A stretch of DNA of 64,000 bases from CALJEL01 sp041082235 (GCA_041082235.1 JBDOIG010000059.1:1-64000); one strand, 5' to 3'; positions 24,269 to 32,671 are shown, numbered from the stretch's first letter. A program made the numbers and translations. Notes: generated by a model not told the origin, from the letters alone.

Positions 24269-24269
24269 T
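24261..24269 (+). promoter_or_regulatory. extended -10 before ffh, leaderless
   Basis: TG-T-TATAAT ends 6 nt before the ffh ATG at 24276 and overlaps the stop codon of the upstream lipoprotein gene. No Shine-Dalgarno lies at usable distance (AAGGG is about 18 nt away). The geometry matches def and the CDF gene. Confidence 0.55.
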
Positions 24270-24275
24270 ACCAAG

Positions 24276-25595
24276 ATGTTTGATGCATTAACAGAAAAAC
24301 TTGACTCCATATTCAGGAAGCTTCGTGGAAGGGGCATACTCAAGGAGGAGGATGTTGAACAGGCCCTGAGAGAGGTAAGGCTTGCCCTTCTTGAGGCTGA
24401 TGTTAATTATAAGGTTGTCAAGGATTTTGTTAATTCAATAAAACAGAAGGCCGTAGGAAGTGGTATACTTGAGAGCCTCACGCCCGGACAGCAGGTCATA
24501 AAGATTGTCCATGAAGAGCTTATTAATCTCATGGGTTCTTCAGATTCAATTATAAAACTTTCACCAAATCCGCCTACAATTCTTATGATGGTAGGATTAC
24601 AGGGTTCTGGAAAGACCACCACATCAGCGAAGATTGCAAATTATTATAAGTCTCAGGGCAGAAGACCTGTGCTCGTTGCAGCGGATATTAAAAGACCTGC
24701 TGCCATTGAGCAGCTTATAACCCTTGGTGCCCAGCTTCAGATACCTGTATTTTATTCAAAGGATATAAGCGACCCTGTTCAGGTCTGTGAAGAGGCGGTT
24801 AGGAAGGCAAGGGTAGATGCCCGTGATATATTGATACTTGATACAGCAGGCAGGCTTCACATTGATGAGGAACTAATGGAGGAACTCAGGCAGATTAAGG
24901 AAAAGACCTCGCCTCATGAGATACTGCTTGTGGTTGATGCCATGACAGGTCAGGAGGCCGTAAATGTTGCCTCCGCCTTTAATGAAAAGATATCCATTAC
25001 GGGAATTGTTCTTACCAAGATGGACGGTGATGCCAGGGGTGGAGCAGCACTTTCTATGAGATCAGTTACAGGAAGACCAATAAAATTTATAGGTACAGGT
25101 GAAAAGCTTGATGCATTGGAGCCTTTCTATGCTGACAGGATTGCCTCAAGAATTCTTGGAATGGGAGATGTCCTCAGCCTTATAGAAAAGGTTCAGAAGA
25201 CATATGATATGAAGGAGGCAGAAAGACTTCAGAAGAAGGTCAAGGAGGATGATTTTGATCTTGATGATTTGAGACTTCAGATAAGAAAGATAAAGGGGAT
25301 GGGCTCTCTTGAAGGTTTATTGGGCATGATACCTGGTTTCAGTAAACTCAAAGGTATTAATATAGATACAAAGGAGTTTGTGAAGGTTGAGGCAATCATC
25401 AATTCCATGACACCTGAGGAAAGGAGGACACCCTCTATCCTTAATGGAAGCAGACGCAGGCGTATAGCACTTGGAAGTGGTACAACAGTAGCTGATGTAA
25501 ACAGGCTCCTCAAACAATATAATGAGATGAAGAAGTTAATGAAGGCCTTTAAGGGTAAAAAGGGATTCAGGCTTCCAAATATATTGCAGATATGA
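24276..25595 (+). CDS. ffh: signal recognition particle protein Ffh (SRP54)
   Basis: GTPase that binds signal peptides with 4.5S RNA and delivers ribosomes to FtsY. N domain, then the G domain with GLQGSGKTTTSAKIA, DTAGRLHIDEEL, TKMDGDARGGAALS and GTGEKLDALEPF, then the Met-rich M domain with GMGSLEGLLGMIPG, EERRTPSILNGSRRRRIALGSG and a final basic tail. 439 residues is normal. It heads the ffh-rpsP-khpA-trmD-rplS-rnhB run. Confidence 0.97.
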   Translation: MFDALTEKLDSIFRKLRGRGILKEEDVEQALREVRLALLEADVNYKVVKDFVNSIKQKAVGSGILESLTPGQQVIKIVHEELINLMGSSDSIIKLSPNPPTILMMVGLQGSGKTTTSAKIANYYKSQGRRPVLVAADIKRPAAIEQLITLGAQLQIPVFYSKDISDPVQVCEEAVRKARVDARDILILDTAGRLHIDEELMEELRQIKEKTSPHEILLVVDAMTGQEAVNVASAFNEKISITGIVLTKMDGDARGGAALSMRSVTGRPIKFIGTGEKLDALEPFYADRIASRILGMGDVLSLIEKVQKTYDMKEAERLQKKVKEDDFDLDDLRLQIRKIKGMGSLEGLLGMIPGFSKLKGINIDTKEFVKVEAIINSMTPEERRTPSILNGSRRRRIALGSGTTVADVNRLLKQYNEMKKLMKAFKGKKGFRLPNILQI

Positions 25596-25627
25596 TTTAT
25601 AATATTTAATCAGAAAGGAGGTGTGCT

Positions 25628-25861
25628 GTGGTAAAGATTAGGTTAATGAGGATCGGTGCCCACAAAAGGTCCTATTACAGGATTGTTGTGGTTGATTCAA
25701 GGACAAGAAGGGATGGACCTTATATTGAGCTTCTTGGAACTTATGATCCTCTGAAAGATTCAGAGGTCAAGATCAATAAAGATAAGGCTAAGGCATGGAT
25801 TCAAAAGGGTGCACAGCCAACAGAATCTGTTAAAAAACTTTTAACAAGAGCGGGCCTGTAG
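25628..25861 (+). CDS. rpsP: 30S ribosomal protein S16
   Basis: 77 residues: VKIRLMRIGAHKRSYYRIVV, RDGPYIELLGTYDPL, KAKAWIQKGAQPTESVKKLL are S16 hallmarks. GTG start with AGAAAGGAGG 7 nt upstream. It sits in the conserved ffh-rpsP order. Confidence 0.97.
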   Translation: MVKIRLMRIGAHKRSYYRIVVVDSRTRRDGPYIELLGTYDPLKDSEVKINKDKAKAWIQKGAQPTESVKKLLTRAGL

Positions 25862-25892
25862 TGCCCCAAATTCCTTCAGGAGGTGAACCATC

Positions 25893-26126
25893 ATGCTGAA
25901 AGGATTAGTTGAGAGTATGGCAAAGGCTCTGGTTGATAAGCCAGAGGAGGTAAGTGTTAAGGAGGTGGATGGAGAAAAGACTACCGTATTTGAGCTCAGG
26001 GTTGCTCAGAGTGACCTCGGAAAGGTGATAGGAAAACAGGGTAAGACTGCCCGTGCTATGAGGGCAATATTAAGTGCAGCAGGGACGAAGGTCGGTAAGC
26101 GCTGCGTCCTTGAGATACTTGAATAG
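25893..26126 (+). CDS. khpA: KH-domain RNA-binding protein KhpA (YlqC)
   Basis: 77-residue single KH domain; the GxxG loop is visible in GKVIGKQGKTARAMRAIL. Family members partner with KhpB to bind small RNAs and mRNAs. Strong AGGAGGTGA ribosome site. In most genomes rimM follows here; it is absent. Confidence 0.95.
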   Translation: MLKGLVESMAKALVDKPEEVSVKEVDGEKTTVFELRVAQSDLGKVIGKQGKTARAMRAILSAAGTKVGKRCVLEILE

Positions 26127-26200
26127 TAAAACCTGTGCGATAGATTAATTAATAATCTTTTGTAATTTATTATTTCATCTGCGCACAAAGGCACCTTGTA

Positions 26201-26228
26201 GGGCAGGCCCTGTTACCTGCCCTTTTTA
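26201..26228 (+). terminator. terminator-like hairpin abutting the trmD start
   Basis: GGGCAGG at 26201-26207 pairs with CCTGCCC at 26216-26222, followed by TTTTTATC and then the trmD ATG at 26231. It has all the marks of an intrinsic terminator, yet lies inside the operon and leaves no room for a promoter after it. It could attenuate read-through into trmD-rplS-rnhB or control initiation. No Shine-Dalgarno is present for trmD. Confidence 0.7.
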
Positions 26229-26230
26229 TC

Positions 26231-26968
26231 ATGAAGATGGTTATTGATGTTATAACCCTTTTCCCTGAGATAATAAAGACTTATCTTTCCTGTGGAGTTT
26301 TAAAGAAGGCTATTGACGAGAGCATGATTCAAGTACGAATTCATAATCTCAGGGATTTTACGAGGGACAGGCACAGGACAGTGGATGACTATCCCTATGG
26401 AGGTGGTTCAGGTATGGTGATGAAACCTGAGCCACTGTTTGATGCAATTGAGCACATAAAGTCCGATGGCATTGAAAGATTGATAATTCTCCTTACACCT
26501 CAGGGAAAGAAATTCAACCAGCAAATGGCAAGGGCACTTTCAGAGGAAAAGAGAGGGTTGGTGTTTATATGTGGTAGATATGAGGCGATTGATGAGCGGG
26601 TGAGAGCGATAGTGGATGATGAGATTTCCATAGGAGACTATGTCCTAACTGGAGGAGAATTGGCTGCTTTAGTTATAATAGATACAGTATCAAGATTATT
26701 GCCAGGTGTTCTCGGGAATTATGATTCAACAATAGAAGAGTCCTTTGAGTGGGGTATCCTTGATTATCCCCATTATACAAGGCCACCGGAATTCAGGGGA
26801 ATGAAGGTACCTGATATCTTACTGAGCGGTGATCATGAGGCAATAAGGAGATGGAGAAGAAAGGAGGCCTTGAGAAGAACTCTTAAGAGGCGACCTGATT
26901 TACTTGAAAAGGCGGTCCTCAGTGAGGAGGATTTAATTTTGATAAAAGAGATAAAGGAGGAGTCATGA
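26231..26968 (+). CDS. trmD: tRNA (guanine-37-N1)-methyltransferase
   Basis: SPOUT-class methyltransferase that modifies G37 of tRNAs to prevent frameshifting. VITLFPEIIKTYL at the start, DDYPYGGGSGMVMKPEP, FICGRYEAIDERV and the knot loop SIGDYVLTGGELAALVIID. 245 residues is normal. Start at 26231 or 26237 (two close ATG). It is preceded by a terminator-like hairpin and lacks a ribosome site. Its stop overlaps rplS by 4 nt. Confidence 0.96.
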   Translation: MKMVIDVITLFPEIIKTYLSCGVLKKAIDESMIQVRIHNLRDFTRDRHRTVDDYPYGGGSGMVMKPEPLFDAIEHIKSDGIERLIILLTPQGKKFNQQMARALSEEKRGLVFICGRYEAIDERVRAIVDDEISIGDYVLTGGELAALVIIDTVSRLLPGVLGNYDSTIEESFEWGILDYPHYTRPPEFRGMKVPDILLSGDHEAIRRWRRKEALRRTLKRRPDLLEKAVLSEEDLILIKEIKEES

Positions 26969-27357
26969 ACGAGTTAATAAAGGCAGTTGAGGAGACCTAT
27001 AAAAAGAAAGAGATACCAGATTTCAAGGTAGGAGATACTGTGAGGGTTCATGTAAAGGTCAAGGAAGGTGACAGAGAAAGGCTACAACCCTTTGAAGGTG
27101 TTGTGATAGCCCGTAGAGGTGGAGGCCTGAGGGAGACCTTCATGGTAAGAAAGATCTCCTTTGGTGTTGGAGTTGAGAGGATATTCCCCCTGCATTCATC
27201 TGTTGTTGATTCCATAGAGCTTATAAAGAGAGGAAATGTCAGAAGGGCAAAACTCTTTTATCTGAGAAAGAAGAAAGGAAAAGAGGCCAGGATAAAGGAA
27301 AAAGAGATAAGGACTGGTGGCGAAGTAACAGCGGGGGAGATTGGTAATAACAGTTAA
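26965..27357 (+). CDS. rplS: 50S ribosomal protein L19
   Basis: 130 residues, with VGDTVRVHVKVKEGDRERLQPFEGVVIARRGGG and FMVRKISFGVGVERIFPLHS, ending in RRAKLFYLRKKKGK. About 15 residues longer than the usual 115 at the charged C-terminus (KEARIKEKEIRTGGEV). AAAGGAGG upstream, ATGA overlap with trmD. Confidence 0.97.
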   Translation: MNELIKAVEETYKKKEIPDFKVGDTVRVHVKVKEGDRERLQPFEGVVIARRGGGLRETFMVRKISFGVGVERIFPLHSSVVDSIELIKRGNVRRAKLFYLRKKKGKEARIKEKEIRTGGEVTAGEIGNNS

Positions 27358-27375
27358 AAGCTCAGAGAGTTCAGC

Positions 27376-28002
27376 ATGCCCCTCTTTAAGTATGATAATA
27401 GCTACAGGAAGAAGGGTTACAGGGTTATTGCAGGTATTGATGAGGCAGGAAGGGGTTCTCTGGCAGGTCCTGTTGTAGCAGGTGCTGTTATATTGAAAGA
27501 AGGGGTCATGATAGAAGGTCTTGATGATTCAAAGAAGCTAACCCATCAAAAAAGGGCTGAAATTTTCTGGCAGCTGATGCTTGAGGCAGAGGATGTGAGT
27601 TTCGGGGTCGTGGATGTTGAGGATATAGAAAGGTTTAATATCCTTCAGGCTACAAAGATGGCAATGAACAGGGCAATAAATGGATTGAAAAAAAGGCCAG
27701 ACCTTATCCTGATAGATGCCCTGAGATTAACCATCCCATTGAAGCATATCTCAATAATAAAGGGCGATCAGAAGAGTGCATCTATTGCAGCAGCCTCAAT
27801 AGTTGCAAAGGTTCTCAGGGACTGGATCATGGAGTATTATGATTTCCTTTATCCTGAGTATGGTTTCAAAGACCACAAGGGATATGCTACAGTAAGGCAC
27901 AGAGAATGCCTCAGGATTTATGGTCCCTGTCCAATTCATAGAAAGACATTTAAACCCATAAACCAGATGGAGTTCTATTTTAACCAGTCACAAAATTGCT
28001 GA
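27376..28002 (+). CDS. rnhB: ribonuclease HII
   Basis: Removes RNA from RNA-DNA hybrids. Active-site strand VIAGIDEAGRGSLAGPVVAGAVIL (DEAGRG), the second Asp in LILIDAL, and KGDQKSASIAAASIVAKVLRD. 208 residues. Its last codons and stop (Q-N-C-stop, CAAAATTGCTGA) are also the outer end of repeat copy E, so the C-terminus seems to have been set by the repeat. Confidence 0.95.
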   Translation: MPLFKYDNSYRKKGYRVIAGIDEAGRGSLAGPVVAGAVILKEGVMIEGLDDSKKLTHQKRAEIFWQLMLEAEDVSFGVVDVEDIERFNILQATKMAMNRAINGLKKRPDLILIDALRLTIPLKHISIIKGDQKSASIAAASIVAKVLRDWIMEYYDFLYPEYGFKDHKGYATVRHRECLRIYGPCPIHRKTFKPINQMEFYFNQSQNC

Positions 28003-28176
28003 TAGAAATGTATTAAGCAATAGAGGGTATGTCTCAAGCCTTTATAATGTGACAATGAACAGGATACAGGATTCAAGATACAAGATTCAGGAACAGGTTT
28101 CATCTTATCATCTATTATGGATATTTAAGGTATTGCTATAAAGGCTTTTCGGCATACCATTTTTTAGTCGGCAAAG
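27994..28176 (+). repeat. TIR-element copy E
   Basis: Outer end TTGCTGATAGAAATG overlaps the rnhB stop. Then GGGTATGTCTCAAGCC, TTTATAATGTGACAATGAACAGG, the interior GGATACAGGATTCAAGATAC shared with copy C, ATTTAAGGTATTGCTATAAAGG, CTTTTCGGCATACC and TTTTTTAGTCGGCA. GGTATG occurs at both ends, in inverted orientation, and in no other copy. It fills the gap before the DtxR-type regulator and may carry its leader. Confidence 0.7.
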
Positions 28177-28194
28177 GTGAGCCATAAAAAGGTC

Positions 28195-28863
28195 ATGAAG
28201 ACAAGGACACCTATAGAGAATGAACGGATTGATGAGGCCCTTGAACTCATCTGGCTTCTGAGAGAAGACCACAGGGCTTTTCTCTCTAATTTTAAAGCAA
28301 GCTCTGATGATGAATCTCCTGAAGAGATAATTAGATTACTCATTGACGACGGGCTGGTCAATATAAAGGGTCAAGAGATTGGTTTTACTGAAATGGGTTA
28401 TGAAAGGGCAAGGGGTCTTATAAGAAGGTACAGACTTGCGGAGAGGCTTTTTTCTGATGTCTTTGAATTGAGAGATGACCTTGTTAAGGATGATGCCTGT
28501 AGGGTTGAACATATATTGAGCAATGAGCTTACTGACAGCGTCTGCACATTCCTCGGTCACCCACCCACATGTCCTCATGGAAAGCCAATACCCAGGGGTG
28601 AGTGTTGTAAAAAATATCGTGTTGATGTGGAGCCACTGATAACAAGGCTCTCCAGTATTGAACCTGGTACAGAGGTAAAGATTGTCTTCATAGTACCTTC
28701 TCAGAAAAGCAGTGTTGTAAAACTATCATCAATGGGAATAATACCAGGTGCGAGGATAAGGCTCCTTCAGAAAAAACCAACCATCATACTTCAGATTGAA
28801 GAGACTATTATAGCGATTGATCCTGAGATTGCTGATGAGATACTTGTAAGGAAGGTTGCCTGA
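28195..28863 (+). CDS. DtxR/MntR-family metal-dependent regulator with FeoA-like C-terminus
   Basis: Iron- or manganese-responsive repressor. Winged-helix part at about 15-70 (ESPEEIIRLLIDDGLVNIKGQ), the dimer/metal-binding helix with Cys-x-x-Glu-His in ACRVEHILSNELTD, GHPPTCPHGKPIPRGECC adding Cys ligands, and a C-terminal SH3-like FeoA domain (EPGTEVKIVFIVPS). About 222 residues from ATG 28195; a GTG at 28177 is the alternative, and neither has a good ribosome site. It overlaps the convergent histidine kinase gene by 56 nt. Repeat copy E forms its upstream region. Confidence 0.88.
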   Translation: MKTRTPIENERIDEALELIWLLREDHRAFLSNFKASSDDESPEEIIRLLIDDGLVNIKGQEIGFTEMGYERARGLIRRYRLAERLFSDVFELRDDLVKDDACRVEHILSNELTDSVCTFLGHPPTCPHGKPIPRGECCKKYRVDVEPLITRLSSIEPGTEVKIVFIVPSQKSSVVKLSSMGIIPGARIRLLQKKPTIILQIEETIIAIDPEIADEILVRKVA

Positions 28864-30778
28864 CCGGTAAAATTACCCTAAATCTTGTCCCCTTATTTAC
28901 CTCACTGTGGACATCTATTCTTCCGTTATGACCTTCTATGATTCTGTAGCTTATTGACAGGCCAAGTCCAGTCCCTTTTTCCTTCTTTGTGGTGAAGAAT
29001 GGTTCAAAGATCCTTGGCAGTATATCGGGAGGGATTCCATGACCTGTATCTTCCACATCCACATAGATATTAGCATTATCCATGATCCCTGTGCGAAGTA
29101 CGAGGGTACCACCTTTTTCCATGGCATGTATTGAGTTATTGATAAGATTTAAAAAGACCTGTTTCAGCTGGTTATGGTCAGCCTGTATAATCGGAACCTG
29201 TCCGAATTCTTCTATTACATCTATGTCACTATGTTTGAGCTGAAGAGAGGCGAGTTTAAGTATCTCACTCAACAGAAGGTTTATATTCACCTCTACAATA
29301 TTAATTGCCCTTTTCCTTGCAAATTCAAGGAGCTGATTCACAATTTCCTTTGCCCTGAGGGATTCCTGTTCGATAATCTTCAGGTCTTTCTTAATGGTTT
29401 CTATATCTGATTCTTCCTGCGAAAGCTCAGAAAATCCTATGATACTTGTAAGGGGATTGTTCAGTTCATGGGCAATGTTTGAGGCCATCTCTCCAAGGGC
29501 AGCAAGTTTTGCAGCCTGTATGAGCTGCTCCTGTGTCTGCTGGAGTTCCCGCATCCTGTTTCTGAGGTCTTCCATAAGTTTCACATTCATAAATGAGACA
29601 GAGAGCAGATTTGAAAGTATAGCTGCTATACTGAGATCTGTATCATCAAAAGACCCATGTTTTTTGTTCATCACTATCAGAAGGCCTGATAGCCTTTCCT
29701 GTTCCTTTATCCAGATCAAAAGTGATGGTTCATTTATGCTGTCAAAAAAGCTGGTCTTGATAGAAGGAGCAGACCCCAGGGTGAATATAGCTGGTTCTTT
29801 CCTGTAATACAGGTGAAGTGCCTCTATCTCTTTTTCAGGTAGTATTATCTCTTTGCCTGCAATATCAAGGAACCTTTCATTATCCCTGATAAATATCCTG
29901 CAGTCAGTTGCATCAAATAGTTCCTTTACAACTCCGATAAGCTCATTATAAGGCATCCCTTCCTCTGAAAGGGAATACAGAGGTATGGTTGCCCTGTAAA
30001 GGTGTGAGAGTCTCTTCGTGAATCCTAAAAGTTCATCATGGTTTTTCTTAAGGGTGATACTCATATCATTAAAGGCCTCTGAAAGGTCCCTGAACTCATC
30101 CCTGTAAGGATAGGAGGCTGTTACGCCGAGTTTTCCTGCTTTAAGTTCCTTAGTGGCATTTATGAGGATACCCATGGATTTTGTTATCTGTTTTGTAAAG
30201 ACTATGGCTACAGTAAGTGCAGCAAAAAAAGCAAAGGACAGGGTTAGAAATAATATAATTTTGGAGTTATTTATATCCTTCAGTGCCTTTACTGTCTTTG
30301 CATAGAGTCTTTGATCTGCTGTAAAGGCCATCTCCTGGACCATGCTCAAAAGGGTATTGCCCAGGGTTATAGCAACAAGTCTCAACCTTTCAATTCTTTC
30401 TCTATTTGCTGTGGTGGTGATCAGGGCGCTCAGGGCATCCTTATATTGTTCCACCATGTCGCTTACACGATTTAACTTCTCTGTAAGCTCTTTACTATGA
30501 TGGCACGACTTACAGCTCTGCACTGACCTGTCAAGGTCAGAGACATGTTCAACTATTACATCAAGTTCGCTTCCAAAGGCTGTTCCTATAGTATATAAGT
30601 GTGTCTGAACCGTCTGGGTATTTATAACAAGGTTCTGTCTGATGATCTCAACCCTGTGGAGACTGATAACAGTCTCAAGGTCTGTTGTGGTCTTGTAGAT
30701 ATAGTAGATCGTAATTCCAACTCCTGTGCTGAAGAGCAGAAATAAGAGTGCCATAGATATAATAAGTCTCTTTTTCAT
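28808..30778 (-). CDS. sensor histidine kinase with periplasmic heme-binding motif
   Basis: 656 residues. TM1 at about 6-27, a periplasmic domain with one CxxCH (CKSCH at 89-93, followed by another His), TM2 near 176-197, HAMP, a GAF-like region (about 265-400), coiled coil, HisKA with NIAHELNNPLTSIIGFSEL, then HATPase motifs NLINNSIHAMEKGG, DTGHGIP and GTGLGLSI. The CxxCH suggests covalent heme and redox or gas sensing. It is last in an operon with two periplasmic binding proteins (4-nt overlap), which may feed it a ligand signal. No response regulator is adjacent. Confidence 0.9.
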   Translation of the reverse strand: MKKRLIISMALLFLLFSTGVGITIYYIYKTTTDLETVISLHRVEIIRQNLVINTQTVQTHLYTIGTAFGSELDVIVEHVSDLDRSVQSCKSCHHSKELTEKLNRVSDMVEQYKDALSALITTTANRERIERLRLVAITLGNTLLSMVQEMAFTADQRLYAKTVKALKDINNSKIILFLTLSFAFFAALTVAIVFTKQITKSMGILINATKELKAGKLGVTASYPYRDEFRDLSEAFNDMSITLKKNHDELLGFTKRLSHLYRATIPLYSLSEEGMPYNELIGVVKELFDATDCRIFIRDNERFLDIAGKEIILPEKEIEALHLYYRKEPAIFTLGSAPSIKTSFFDSINEPSLLIWIKEQERLSGLLIVMNKKHGSFDDTDLSIAAILSNLLSVSFMNVKLMEDLRNRMRELQQTQEQLIQAAKLAALGEMASNIAHELNNPLTSIIGFSELSQEESDIETIKKDLKIIEQESLRAKEIVNQLLEFARKRAINIVEVNINLLLSEILKLASLQLKHSDIDVIEEFGQVPIIQADHNQLKQVFLNLINNSIHAMEKGGTLVLRTGIMDNANIYVDVEDTGHGIPPDILPRIFEPFFTTKKEKGTGLGLSISYRIIEGHNGRIDVHSEVNKGTRFRVILPVRQPSLQVSHQQSQDQSL

Positions 30779-31650
30779 CTGTATTTATAGGTCTTTATTT
30801 CAATATCAGCTTTTTTAAGCAGATTATAAACAATTGAGAAATCTTCTTTTGATGCAGCTATAAACCTCAAGGCGCCAAATCTTTCAAGGACCTTTCTGCC
30901 TTCCGGATCTTTATCCATTTTTAATAAAATATCCCTGATCCTTTCCTTCAGGCCCTTATCAATCTTTTTTGATAGACAGAGAGTAACATCAGGAAGTGCA
31001 ATAGACCTTGCTATAATCAATATCTCCTGTTGCATTACAGGATCTTTTTTAATTCTTTCCTTTATGATTTTATTTTTTGCAACACCTATATCTGCCCTTC
31101 CATCAAGGACACTGAGAAGTGCTGAGTCATGACTCCCTGTAAAGTAGTATTCTTTGAAATAATTGAGTGGATTTTTAATTCCATGTTCTTTGAAATAGGC
31201 AAGGGCAAAGATATAACCGGTAGCAGTTGCCCTGTCCACAAAGGCAATAGTTTTACCTTTCATATCCTTTATATCCTTTATGTTGCTGTCTCTTCTCACA
31301 AAGATATAGCCTTCAGCACTTGATGTCCCGTCAAGATCCATAGGTCTTACAACTGGCTCAACTCCGAGTTTTTCCATAGCAAGAACAGAAGTAAATGCTC
31401 CAAAAAAGGCGCCATCAAGATTTCTCATTACAAATCTATCTATTATGTCACCGTATCTGCTCAGGATAGTGAATCTTGTTTTCATGCCCAGCTTGAACGT
31501 AAGATATTCACTCAGTGGTTTGTATCTATCCATCTGTCTGAAGATATTTTCCTCAGGAATGAGACCTATAAGGATTTCTCTCTCTGCAGCAAATGAAATT
31601 GTACTGAAGCACAGGATTAAGGCTGATATTATTAAAACTAATAATCTCAT
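30775..31650 (-). CDS. PhnD-like periplasmic substrate-binding protein
   Basis: 291 residues with signal peptide (MRLLVLIISALILCFSTISFA). ILIGLIPEENIFRQMDRYKPLSEYL, GRYGDIIDRF-type sequence, GAFFGAFTSVLAM, DRATATGYIFALAYF and YFTGSHDSALLSVLDGRADIGV are typical of the phosphate/phosphonate-binding PhnD family. No ABC permease or ATPase is adjacent; instead it overlaps a histidine kinase gene, so a sensory rather than transport role is likely (inference). Confidence 0.87.
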   Translation of the reverse strand: MRLLVLIISALILCFSTISFAAEREILIGLIPEENIFRQMDRYKPLSEYLTFKLGMKTRFTILSRYGDIIDRFVMRNLDGAFFGAFTSVLAMEKLGVEPVVRPMDLDGTSSAEGYIFVRRDSNIKDIKDMKGKTIAFVDRATATGYIFALAYFKEHGIKNPLNYFKEYYFTGSHDSALLSVLDGRADIGVAKNKIIKERIKKDPVMQQEILIIARSIALPDVTLCLSKKIDKGLKERIRDILLKMDKDPEGRKVLERFGALRFIAASKEDFSIVYNLLKKADIEIKTYKYR

Positions 31651-32573
31651 CAGTGGATCACCTCTGTTGCCTCAGTTAGCAGGTCAGCGGGAATCCTGAG
31701 ATTGAGCCTCTGCGCCTCACCAATTGCAAATACCAGTTCCATGTCAGCACTGGAATCTCTTACAATCTCATAGGGTTTCTTACCTTTCAGTATTGCCTGT
31801 ATAATAGCAACAGCCTTTTCTGCCTGTTTTCTGGGTGATGGATATAGGCTGATAACAGGTTTTGCTTCTCTTCTTGGAAGTAGGGATGCAACAGGTACCC
31901 AGTATTCTCTGAAGTCTAAGAGAGCTATATTTGCTATACTGCTTGTTGTAAAGATAAGGGCGTCTGCACTTACATCTCTAATTACCTGTTTAATATCTGA
32001 TGGTTTTTTAATACCAAGTTTTACAACATTTATTTTGTAATAAGGACAGCATTTCATGATCTCATTGAGCTGGTAGAGTGAGTCACTTTCAAGTGGATTG
32101 TATACAACACCAATGACCTTTATCTCCTTCATGCTGTTCAGGTACCGTGTGATACTTGAGATAGGTGTTTTGAATTCAACACCTGTGCTATTCTTTGTCC
32201 TGTATCTTTCAAGGGCTGGAGTATATACTGCCACATATATAACAGGCTGGTCAGGTCTCTCATTTAAAGTAGCAATTGTTGCCTCGGTTCCGTAGCAGAA
32301 GATTATATCCACATTATGGGCTATGAGTTTCCTTGCAGCATTACTCAGGGCAATGGGATCTGGAAAGGGTTTCTGAATTAGAAAATCTATCTGACCTGAT
32401 AAAATAGTTGCCTCCATTTTTTTCAGAAAATGAGTGTGAATCTCTTCATAATAGGGAACATTGGATGGCAGTATCACACCTATTGTCTTTTTTTCAATGG
32501 CGTAGGATTCTTTGATGAAAAAGATAAAAAAGGCAAGGATTAGAATCAATAGCCTGAGCTTAAATTGTCTCAT
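31650..32573 (-). CDS. ABC-type periplasmic substrate-binding protein (PF04392-like)
   Basis: 307 residues with signal peptide ending near SYA. Shows the type-I periplasmic-binding fold pattern: IGVILPSNVPYYEEI, VDIIFCYGTEATIATLNE, PVIYVAVYTPALERY, IKVIGVVYNPLESDS, DALIFTTSSIANIALLDF, RKQAEKAVAIIQAILKG. Similar to the TrpX/ABC_sub_bind family. It is first in the operon and its stop overlaps the next gene's start by 1 nt. No transporter partners lie nearby. Confidence 0.85.
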   Translation of the reverse strand: MRQFKLRLLILILAFFIFFIKESYAIEKKTIGVILPSNVPYYEEIHTHFLKKMEATILSGQIDFLIQKPFPDPIALSNAARKLIAHNVDIIFCYGTEATIATLNERPDQPVIYVAVYTPALERYRTKNSTGVEFKTPISSITRYLNSMKEIKVIGVVYNPLESDSLYQLNEIMKCCPYYKINVVKLGIKKPSDIKQVIRDVSADALIFTTSSIANIALLDFREYWVPVASLLPRREAKPVISLYPSPRKQAEKAVAIIQAILKGKKPYEIVRDSSADMELVFAIGEAQRLNLRIPADLLTEATEVIH

Positions 32574-32620
32574 AATTTATTAAAAATCCCTCATGAGTTA
32601 AGTATGTCCTTCATGCTTTT

Positions 32621-32629
32621 TGTTATAAT
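32621..32629 (+). promoter_or_regulatory. extended -10 of ychF
   Basis: TG-T-TATAAT at 32621-32629, the same nonamer as at def, CDF and ffh. Here it stands 42 nt before the ATG and the gene does have GGGTGA as ribosome site, so this mRNA is leadered. Confidence 0.6.
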
Positions 32630-32671
32630 ACCACAATTAATAAAAATTTTTAATCTACGGGTGAATACTCA

